From Sialis fuliginosa (Eukaryota; Arthropoda; Insecta; Megaloptera; Sialidae): DNA of 64,000 bases. The stretch lies in assembly GCA_961205875.1 (NCBI GenBank), contig OY540812.1, forward strand, positions 25,677,098 to 25,741,097. Direction: 5' to 3'. This document shows positions 13,001 to 21,540 of this stretch, piece by piece. The notes under the pieces are model-generated. The model did not search any database. It worked only from the letters and a program-made list of their open reading frames with translations, and had not been told where the DNA came from. A program made the translations under genes and the position numbers. The stretch's first letter is position 1. Every line of letters begins with the position of its first letter.

Positions 13001-16000
13001 AATAAAAGGGTATTTGTTTTATTGGTAACATGAGTTCATGAGAATTACAGAAAAGAAAGCCCATCGATCCCAAAAAAAAAAAACAGTATACCTTGCTCTA
13101 AAGCGACCAAGACTGGCGCCAGTACCTTATATAAAGATAAACGTAATTAAATAAAAATAAAGTTTTACACCTTTAGCACCCTTCATAGGGATCGAATTTC
13201 AGGGAGTTCCTTTTTAATGGATGCTTACGTCATAAAAGACACTCCCCAAATTTAATTGTATATTCGTACGTAGATTACATATCTTTTAATTTATATAAAC
13301 AAGTCTATTTTTTTCATGGAATTATTCATTTTAAAATACAATTTCATTTAAAAAACACCTACATATGAATGAAGTATATCCATGAAGGCATACAATAGTA
13401 TATATGTATACAGTATACATATGTATGTATACATTATACATATACGTAAAATAATATTGATTAGTTATAAAACCGCACATGTAACAATATACATATATAT
13501 ATATTACATTTGCTCTGTTAATCAAAAATAGCACCTTAATTGTTCTTTGTCAGGCAATGTGCTACTTAAATGGATTAAATATTTTTCTTTGTTATATTTT
13601 TCAAAGAATGATTCTAGTAATAAAACGAATTGTAGTTGCTATTTACATTGTATGTCTCATTATCTTATTTTTAGATTTCTGTCAAAATGGAAAACCTATT
13701 AGCGAAGAACTATTGTCCGTCCGTTCGTGCGTAGCATAACACAAAAATTACTGGATTGATTGAGCTGAAATTTGGAATATATACATACATATAAAATTGA
13801 CTGTCCATTCCGGGAAAAAATATTAATAATCTGAAAAATCTTTATTTGGCGAGTTTAAAAAAGGACGTTACAATTTTTTACATACCCAAATGGGATATAA
13901 AAAAACATGTCGTAGCTGTTTTATATCCTTAAAAATTATTTAATCGCGGACAGTGGTAGAAATTGTGAAAATTAAAAAAAAAATTAATTCCACGCTTGTA
14001 ACTACGAAACCAAATGATGAAGAAAACTGAAAATATTGGAAGTATAGGGAAAAATGTGTGACTTCAGGAAAAATCGGTCAACATTGTACAGTTAGTGATG
14101 CGTTATGAAAAGTGGAGGCAGTAGGTAGATAAAAATGGTGGGGGGTTCTGTTAAAAATTATTTTTTTTCGAAAAAAATATAACATGAATTTTTTTGCTCT
14201 ACGACTAATTACTGGAAAAATAGAGAAACTGTGGTTTCTAGTCACTTAAACTAAAAATATACACCCTAACCACAATAAAACAATGTCACTCGACACGTGT
14301 TTCGACTTCACAAGAAGTTCTCATCAGGAGCCTAATCAGTCTGGAACTGTTAGGCTCCTGATGAGGACTTCTTGTGAAGTCGAAACACGTGTCGAGTGAC
14401 ATTGTTTTATTGTGGTTAAGGTGTATATTTTTAGTTTAAGCTACGGCTAATTGCATAGACCAAAATCGCTTGAGCAGCAAAAAAAAAGTTCTTCAGACAT
14501 TATGACCCCCAAATTCTTATTTCATTTCTGGGCTCCTATTTTACCTCGCGATCCTAGGCAGTTGCCTAGTGTGCCTACTGTGTAACGTGCCATTGTGTAC
14601 ACTTTGCTGAATTTACATTTTTTACTGGATATAACTAGGGTTTGCAATCCCGCAGACTTTTTTTTCCCGCGGGAATTTTGCGGGAAATTCTCAAATCCCG
14701 CGGGATCCCGCGGGATCCCGCAGTTTTTCCAAAAATTTTGTTATTCATACTTAAAGTTACTATTATTTAGTTAACATGAAAATTAACTAATGAAAAATAT
14801 TTTCATAGTGGTAACATATGATACGTAAACGTAACTCGTACCGTATAGACCGATGTAAAATCCATAAAATACACCTGTAAATAGGAGGTTGTCTAATATG
14901 TTAGGTACAAGGACAAGATGCTACTAACTACTTTTGTCTTTTTGTTCGATTATTCATTTCAATTTTTTTAACTCCTTGATTGCGTATAAATTAGCCCTTG
15001 TTTTATACGTAGGTATATATTAGGGTGTTTTTTTTTTTTTTTATTTCTTCGATCCCGCAGGCCTATGTTTTAGATTTGGATCAAAAGTTAATTGTCCCAA
15101 AATTTCAGACTCATAGATCAAACCTGTGAATGGCGCAAACCGAGTCTTTTTCCCATTTGATTAACATGGGAAAAATTACTTTTTTACTTACGCGTGAATA
15201 TCTCGTTGAAAACAATTTTTTTTTTTGAAAGAGAATTAAGTGTTTAATTCATAAATCCAATAAATTTTAAGAAATGTTTGTTTAAAAATTATCATAAAAA
15301 TTTGATTTTACTTTTTATGATAATGTTTAAACGAACATATCTTTAAAAATATTCGATCTATGATTTGAGCACTTGGGATCTTTTTTATAAGAAATTTAAT
15401 TCTCTATGATATGCTGCTGTAAGAAATTAAAATAAATAAATTTTTCAACGAAATATTCACGCATAAGTAAAAAAGTAATTTTTCCCATGTTAATCAAATG
15501 GGAAAATGACTCGGTTTGCGCCGTCCACAGGTTTGATCTATGAGTCTGAAATTTTGGGACAATTAACTTTTGATCCAAAGCTAAAACATAGGCTAGCGGG
15601 ACCGAAAAAATAAAAAAAAAAATTTAAAAAAAACACCCTAGTAAATACGGTATGTCACGTAAAACTAAACCACTAAATATCATTATTTACGGTTGTATTT
15701 TAGGGATAATACTGTTAAAAAAATATCATGTAGATCGAATTTTGTGTATTAAATTTTTGTGGTTAACTTTCATTTAATCTGCTATTCTTCTTCTAAATTT
15801 TTGTATTTTTTATGCTTTTTTTTTTTTTTGTAATCTGGGGGCTGTTCGAACTTCTTTCGTCGCCTGAGTCGCACTCAGTGTAACCACTTAACTAATCGTG
15901 AACAAGAAATATAATTTACTTCACTAGTTTCATATTCAGTCATCTCAACCTTAATTTTTTTTTTCAAAATTGTTACCTTTTTTATTCATATTTACGCTTT

Positions 16001-19000
16001 ACAAGTATTCAAAACGCACGCGACCTACAAATTTAATGTTCAAAAAATTCCGCGCGGATCCCGCACTTTCAGTGCGGGATCCGCAGATCTCCAAAACGTG
16101 CGGGATCCCGCATTGCGGGATTGCAAACCCTAGATATAACGGATAAACTAACTACAATAAAATATCATTCGACATTTCGACTTCACAAGAAATCCTCAAC
16201 CTATTAGTTCTAGACTATTAGGATACATATTTAGTTTTAGTTTTACTACTATATAGACTTATTTTTGTGGCTATAACCACGTGATTTATGAAAAAACAAC
16301 CAATAATTTTATTTTAAAAAACTGGTATAAATCTAATATCTATCTATATACATTTTTCCAGAAAATACATACATACATAATACATATAGATGTATTTATT
16401 ATCAATGAAATATATAGGCATCGAATAATAGTCAACAAAATGAAATCTATTAAATTAACACTGAATATTTACTATTATTTATAATATATACACATTAATA
16501 AATTAATACTAATAATCTCTTAAAAAGAACTATATTTAACAACATACACCTATAAAAAATTTAAATGGCTAATAAACATTCATGTAATGTATTTTTAAGC
16601 GTATCAAAAATAAATACCGAGCTTGTTTTGACTGTTTATTTTTAGGGATATTTGTCATACAGCAATCCAAAATATATTTCCCTAAATAAAATGTTGTTTT
16701 TCTTTAGCGATTTAAGTAATTGCATATTATGTAATACATTGCAAATAAAAATGTACGTTTATTAGTAAATATGCGTAGGTATGTATTTTTTACAGACATG
16801 TAATTATTATTAATTTTGCTTCCCCGCCATTATTTTTTATTAATTTCTAAATATTTAACCACGAATGAAAATAGAGTGGCAGCGGCAACGTATATGATAT
16901 TTACCCCAGCGATTCAGGGCTAATGTAATTATAATAATGATTATTACAATTATTTATTTACAAATCGACCATTTATGGTATACAAAATGTAACGTACGTC
17001 AAAAGTTAAACGAATTAATAAATAAATACAGTGCAGAAGCATTTACTAATGAATAATATTCAAGACCATTATAGGGGTAGGTAATAGAAAAAATCCACAA
17101 TTTAAAATTAACTTCGAGTTTAGATAGGAACTTTTTGAGTTATGAACCGGTTAGTAAATATTAAATAAAGTATTAAAAGCTTTCATAGAAAAAAATAGAC
17201 CGTTAAAATATTTTACCCCAGTATTGCATTTAACCCCGTTTTATCCTGTGTATGAACCATTATGAAGTCAAATGAAATATCTTCGTAAAATAGTCAAAAC
17301 ATTTCTGTCATTGAAATTTAGTGGTTTGTTTTGTCTTGGGAATAAAAGTCAGATACTAATATAACATTATAAAAATAAAAGTAGACTTTTTGGTTTCTGG
17401 ACGAATGTTTAAAATAAAACGTAACGCCTTTTTATTTCGAAAAGGAACCTGTTTACCAAAAAAAAAATTTCCAAATAAAAGTTACGCATTTTGTAGGGGG
17501 CAATTTCATCATATTTTTAAAAAATTTTATATGTAGGTGTTTTTTTAATAGTTATTTTTAATTATTAACTTTGCTTGTTTTTTTTATAATAAGAACCCAT
17601 TTGCTAAAAAAATCATAAAACAAAAGACGGACAAATGCGAGTAGGACTTGCGCCCTAAGGGTTCTGTACCGTTATATAAAACTTAATTATTGACAATAGT
17701 TAGTTACGTAGACAATAGACCCGATTCCCAAGACGTCATTACGTAGACGTTCGCTGTACGAAAGAAACCGCAAAATTAAGTTTGTCACATAATAATTCCA
17801 TTTAGAATTAGAAATAAATGATTTTTAGATTTTTTCCAAATTTAAAATTCTATAGTATTTTGATACTGACTGATCATCTATAGATGATCAGTCAGTATCA
17901 AAATACGCTTTTTATTGCACTAACAATAAGTTAGAAACTTGAATTTTGTACAGGACTATGACGCTATAGACCTCAGTATTTGATATTAATTCCAACTTGA
18001 TACCTCTAGCCGTTCCTGAGAAAAAGGGTCTTAACAGGAATACAAACGAAAAATAAAGTGATCCTATACGTTTTTTTCATTTGGAAGTAAAAATAAACGG
18101 CTATAGTACAATTATAAAAATATATATCTCTATATATACTTTTAATATTAGTTTCCACTTTTGGTTTATTATAGATTAAATTTATATCCCCGTGTAACAT
18201 CGGGTCTAAATCGCTAGTAAACTATAAACTGAATAATTTTTATCTGAAAATTTTTCCTGCTAACTTTTCGAAATAAAATCTGTATCGCAATAACGAAGAA
18301 GTCATTTGTACAATTATTTGAAAATTTATGTCACACATATTCGAATAGTTTTAATATAGCGACTGGGGTGCGTAATGTATGTACCTACCTATACTTATTC
18401 ACATCTAAAGAAAAAGTATATTAGCGAAAATATTTGCCGCAAGTATGTTTTCTTTTCGTATGACGCGCGAAACATAAACAGTTAGGATTGAGACAGGTTA
18501 GGCTCGCGCCAGAACGGAATTCTTGGCATCACCGCCTTCAATGTTTCACCATAAAAATAAACACAATTTACGTAATTTTTAAAACATTTCGCTATTTTTG
18601 TTTTATACGGGGTTTTAATTGTTCGCACATAATTAAAAAATAATTTTATAGATGATTTAATTTCTAATTCATTTGTTTTGCCTTATAAACTTTGAACAAG
18701 AATAGGTGAAAGCTGGAATAATATTGTATTTAAGATTATTTTTTTAAATTATAAAATATAGAAAAAATATTTAAAAAAATCTAATTTAATTTTATACAGA
18801 GTGAGTCATATCAGGTAGAACAAACTTGAACAGTTGATTGAGAAAAATATTCCAAGCAAAAAAGTTTATATGAACATGTGTCCGGAAACTTCATGAGAAC
18901 CCATTGTGATACAGTAATTAAATTTGATACCTGGTTTAGTATTAATACGTGTTATCGATTTCTAGCATCAACCAATGATTATTTAGACCAGGGACGTATG

Positions 19001-21336
19001 GGACTAGTGGGACTAGTGGGTCCCTTGATTTTTATCTATACTCTATTTCATTTAAGAATGTAGTGGTTGCCGTGGTTTTTGACGGTAAAATGCAAGGTTA
19101 TTAAACTAACCTTGGTAAAATGTACGATTCTTAAATGAAATTGAGTATAGTATATTTTTTTTCTTAAATTTTTTTCCTATGTTTGGCACTTTTATAACGT
19201 CATTATATGACAGAAAATAAACATAAATATACTTTGTTAATTTGTCATAAGATCAACCGTTTACGAGAAATACGACAGTAATGATAGTATTGCAAAATTT
19301 AATTTTTAATACGAATGTTTCAAATTACACAAAATAAATGTATATTAGGGTGCTTTTTTTTTGCGACTATTTTTTTTTTCACTCCCACCTCAAAATTTTC
19401 TTGGAAATACCTCAAAAAAAATTCCCTGAAAATTTGAGCCCTTAATTTTAATATTAAGTACTCGCTTTCAGCGTTTAAAGATTTCCCATTGAAAATACAC
19501 GTAAACTTGAACTTTTTTTTTTTACTTTTTATAGCTCAGAGGCATTTTATCCTATTTGAACGTTTAAAAAACCAAATTACGCAGAATTAAATGTTCTATA
19601 AAAGTATTTATTGCAACGAAACTGTAACTTACAAGGGTGAGACAGTACAGGTGATTAAAGTCAAATTTTTCATGAATTTCTTGTTTTTTCATTGTTATTT
19701 CATAAATGGCTGAAAATACAGAAAAAGTTTAAATAAAAAAGTTGTAGCAAATTCAATTTTCTTCAAAAAAGATTCTGAGCATCAAATCTCTATTATTGAT
19801 ATTTTTCAAGATAATAAGCTTTTTGTTTTTATAATTTACGATTTTCATGAATTCGCGACTCTAATTATTAAAAACAATTTTTTTTAAAAGTTATTATCTA
19901 CTTTTTCAAAGTCAAGAAGAAAAGAAGAGGTAAATAACCTCAAATAGATGTTCTTTATGTTCATGAAAATCGTAAATCATAAAAAACAAAAAGCTTATTA
20001 TCTTGAAAAATATCAATAATAGAGATTTGATGCTCAGGATCTTTTTTGAAGAAAATTGAATTTGCTACAACTTTTTTATTTAAACTTTTTCTGTATTTTC
20101 AGCCATTTATGAAATAACAATGAAAAAAGAAGAAATTCATGAAAAATTTGACTTTAATCACCTGTACTGTCTCACCCTTGTAAGTTACAGTTTCGTTGCA
20201 ATAAATACTTTTATAGAACATTTAATTCTGCGTAATTTGGTTTTTTAAACGTTCAAATAGGATAAAATGCCTCTGAGCTATAAAAAGTAAAAAAAAAAGT
20301 TCAAGTTTACGTGTATTTTCAATGGGAAATCTTTAAACGCTGAAAGCGAGTACTTAATATTAAAATTAAGGGCTCAAATTTTCAGGGAATTTTTTTTGAG
20401 GTATTTCCAAGAAAATTTTGAGGTGGGAGTGAAAAAAAAAATAGTCGCAAAAAAAAGCACCCTAATGTATATTCTTATTCTAGAATTAAAAATAAAAATA
20501 AACTACTGCTAGAATTTAAGCTAAGTTCTTCTCCATGTGACCGTTCGTCGCCCCTTCTGAATTGGCATCCCGGGCGGTCGTCCAGCTTCCCTCCCTAAAA
20601 CCTTAACAAAATAAACAACGAATTTTAATAAATATAAAAATTTCAAACATCAACCATTCTTTTTTCCAAAGCTTACTTGACTTGAATTTAATATTGTACT
20701 AGAGTAATTTTGGCTGACGCGTCGACTAACAAACACATTTTAGTTTTCATGGCAATTGTGATTTTTATTCAATAATTAATAAATTGCGTTGTATCTTTGT
20801 TATGAGTCGTTTTATTATCGAAGATTATACTACGTACTATTTGCAGACACAACCATGAGCATAGGCGCTTCCATAAGTTAATATTACTTTGTTTATAAAA
20901 TAAACGAACATGTGATATTTAATTATTAGATTTTGTGTATAATCTAAGTTTTATTAGTAAGTTTTACAAGTATTATAATATTAATAATAATTTGTTTCAG
21001 GTGCGGCAGACGAACGGCACAACATTGGTCCACTGCGTGGCCGGCGTGTCGCGCTCCGTCACACTGTGCCTAGCCTACTTGATGAAGTACGGCCGCATGA
21101 GTCTTCGGAGCGCGTACATGCGGGTGAAAGACGCGCGGGCTTGCGTCAAGCCGAACGCTGGCTTCTTCAGACAGCTCATGGCGTACGAGCGGGCTCTGTT
21201 CGACTCCAACTCCGTGCACTTTGTGTATAACGCTGTGACTAACTCTCACATACCCGATGTGTATGAGACGGACTACGAGCACATGCTCTCTTTCCAAAAG
21301 AAGTACAAGAACACGTGTTTTGTCGGTAGGCACTGA
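4090..21336 (+). CDS. Dual-specificity protein phosphatase, DUSP14/18/21 type
   Basis: Exons are 4090-4232, 10043-10331 and 21001-21336, giving 255 residues. A small cysteine phosphatase of this family removes phosphate from Tyr and Ser/Thr, typically on MAP kinases. The signature HCVAGVSRS is at residues 155-163 (nucleophile Cys156, Arg162), the probable general acid Asp125 is in VPLLDRADA, and NAGFFRQL follows. The order matches human DUSP14 almost block for block (SPQITSS, VNAT, LVHC, AYLMK, DVYE). Exons 2 and 3 are certain and join in phase 0. Exon 1 is inferred: it has an insect-like start context (CAAAATG), an acidic Ser/Asn-rich stretch of 47 residues, and donor AG|gttaga whose phase (2) fits exon 2. 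The frame turns hydrophobic just past the donor, as expected for intron. Exon 1 is AT-rich while exons 2-3 are very GC-rich, so it is the weak point. Polyadenylation signals follow at 21488 (ATTAAA) and 21535 (AATAAA). Confidence 0.85.
5693..6315. mobile_element. Palindromic piggyBac-like MITE with TTAA duplication
   Basis: The ends GATAGTTCTCGTGC and GCACGAGAACTACC are inverted and are flanked on both sides by TTAA (5689-5692 and 6316-6319), the target duplication expected of piggyBac-type elements. The interior is a long imperfect palindrome centred near 6000: 'cgacagattttgataaaaaact' style words near 5866 recur inverted near 6095, and 'gattgaccgttttg' recurs several times in both orientations. 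The two open frames here are by-products of the palindrome. Confidence 0.65.
7048..7252 (+). mobile_element. Interspersed repeat ending in aagtcgc...aacagctagt
   Basis: It starts at 'atccatactaatattatgaa', continues with 'gtctgtctgtttgttacctt' and 'ggctactttgta', and ends 'gcgaacgaagtcgcaaataa' plus 'cagctagt'. I recognise this layout from abundant short repeats of moths, butterflies and some other insects. It is non-coding and about 205 bp long. Confidence 0.55.
8870..9442 (+). mobile_element. Non-autonomous DNA transposon, AAGGTAYTGGCRCCAGT ends, copy A
   Basis: Inverted ends AAGGTATTGGCACCAGT and (reversed) AAGGTACTGGCACCAGT bound 573 bp of non-coding DNA. The flanks ATAAATAT and ATAAATAC match at 7 of 8 bases, consistent with an 8-bp duplication. 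The copy at 12539-13128 is clearly homologous (shared 'gtaattctcatgaactcatg', 'gataagtactacgacaca', 'gaaacaatgtaaagcag') but lies in the opposite orientation, on the other side of DUSP exon 2. Confidence 0.7.
9673..9932. mobile_element. hAT-like MITE with CAGAGCTGTGCA ends
   Basis: It starts CAGAGCTGTGCAAGTA and ends TTTTGCACAGCTCTG. The flanks TGTGGATT and TGTGGGTT agree at 7 of 8 bases, which fits the 8-bp duplication of hAT elements. The interior is AT-rich with repeated 'gtacttaagtac' words. A degraded relative (CAGAGCTGTGTGCTAGTAC) begins near 24312. Confidence 0.65.
10464..10708. mobile_element. 245-bp element with 22-bp perfect inverted ends
   Basis: AAAGCTAAGCTAACGCTATCTG-type ends at 10464-10485 and 10687-10708 are exact inverted copies. 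The middle contains 'cagttccccggagcccccga' and 'attacggccctg', wording similar to the hAT-like element at 41621. I found no clear target duplication. It begins 132 bp after DUSP exon 2. Confidence 0.5.
11939..12187. repeat. Palindrome built from a 21-bp tandem repeat
   Basis: The left half is a tandem array of about 21-bp units of the type ATCAATTTCAAATTGGGAATA. The right half repeats the same array in inverted orientation, so the whole 249 bp is a near-perfect palindrome with TATACCTTTTCAACTTC / GAAGTTGAAAAGGTATA ends. Open frames on both strands translate to a repeating INFKLG pattern, which is an artefact of the unit. Confidence 0.8.
12539..13128 (-). mobile_element. Non-autonomous DNA transposon, copy B (inverted relative to copy A)
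   Basis: The ends AAGGTACTATCACCAGT and (reversed) AAGGTACTGGCGCCAGT mark a 590-bp relative of the element at 8870-9442, in the opposite orientation. By eye roughly four in five bases agree. There is no coding capacity and no convincing target duplication. Confidence 0.65.
14245..14440. repeat. 196-bp near-perfect hairpin
   Basis: Arms of about 90 bp ('cttaaactaaaaatatacacc' style ends, then 'cgacacgtgtttcgacttca') are inverted around a spacer 'cagtctggaact'. Partial single-arm relatives occur at about 16150-16205 and 61925-61996, so this is a family of repeats. No target duplication was identified. Confidence 0.7.
14636..16132. mobile_element. hAT-like element with TAGGGTTTGCAATCCCGC ends, perfect 8-bp duplication
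   Basis: The left end TAGGGTTTGCAATCCCGC is mirrored by GCGGGATTGCAAACCCTA at the right. Both sides carry the exact 8-bp direct repeat GATATAAC (14628-14635 and 16133-16140), the hAT hallmark. The subterminal regions are full of GCGGGATCCCGC words, possible transposase binding sites. There is no transposase frame, so it is non-autonomous. A foldback element at 15021-15640 sits inside it. Confidence 0.85.
15021..15640. mobile_element. Foldback hAT-like element nested in 14636-16132, TAGGGTGTTTT ends
   Basis: The ends TAGGGTGTTTTTTTT and AAAAAACACCCTA frame a palindrome with arms of about 250-300 bp. 'ttaattgtcccaaaatttca' near 15089 recurs inverted near 15550, and 'acatgggaaaaatta' is likewise mirrored. 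The flanks GTATATAT and GTAAATAC match at 6 of 8 positions. The end sequence is shared with the larger foldback at 19346-20464, so both probably belong to one family. The 60-codon frame inside is spurious. Confidence 0.65.
17626..18087 (+). mobile_element. Lepidopteran-type interspersed repeat, copy 2
   Basis: It begins 'cggacaaatgcgagtaggac', followed by 'ttgcgccctaagggttctgt', and is homologous to 1928-2419 in the same orientation ('cccgattcccaa', 'tcagtatcaaaatacgct', 'gtgatcctata'). The right end is more degraded than in copy 1. It contains the perfect palindrome at 17855-17906. Confidence 0.6.
17855..17906. repeat. Perfect 52-bp palindrome without spacer
   Basis: The two 26-bp halves meet at 17880/17881 (ATCATCTA|TAGATGAT) and are exact reverse complements. 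The corresponding part of the related repeat at 1928-2419 has only one arm ('agtcagtctatcggtatcaa'), so the palindrome arose within this copy. Confidence 0.9.
19036..19150. repeat. 115-bp hairpin with 24-bp arms
   Basis: CTATACTCTATTTCATTTAA... at 19036-19059 is mirrored at 19127-19150 with one mismatch (ctcTattt versus aaatTgag). A second inner inverted repeat ('gcaaggtta' / 'taaccttg') lies between. It is probably a small MITE, with no clear target duplication. Confidence 0.5.
19346..20464. mobile_element. 1.1-kb foldback hAT-like element, arms of about 505 bp, perfect 8-bp duplication
   Basis: The left arm (19346-19850) and right arm (19961-20464) are almost exact inverted copies around a 110-bp loop. 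The ends are TAGGGTGCTTTTTTTT and its mirror. The exact 8-bp direct repeat ATGTATAT flanks it (19338-19345 and 20465-20472). The arms show very few differences, so the insertion is young or is maintained by gene conversion. It has no coding region. It ends 536 bp before the catalytic exon of the phosphatase (21001) and would be transcribed as part of DUSP intron 2, giving a long hairpin RNA. Confidence 0.88.
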
Positions 21337-21540
21337 CAGGTGCTGCTATGAAGTGATAACTTTCCGAAGATTCTCTTTGATTGTCGATTGTAACGATTGT
21401 TGATTGTAAATATTATGTATTTGTTTAAATAACATTGTAAATATATGATCATACATACAAACGCATTATAAATATATGGTCATATGTATTAAAGTGTATC
21501 TCTTTACGAAATAAGTTGGTTTATGGCTTAAAATAATAAA

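Larger units (their letters stand above)
10332..21000 (+). other. DUSP intron 2 (10.7 kb), no gene seen
   Basis: A large intron between the two catalytic-domain exons. It holds several transposon-derived pieces, listed separately (10464, 11939, 12539, 14245, 14636 with 15021, 17626, 19036 and 19346). The rest, for example 10720-11930, 13130-14240, 16140-17620 and 18090-19030, is AT-rich non-coding DNA in which I see no exon, RNA gene or domain. Confidence 0.6.

Noticed and set aside
21070-21333. Open frame on the - strand opposite DUSP exon 3
   Set aside because: Same reason: the + strand carries the HCxxGxxRS active site.
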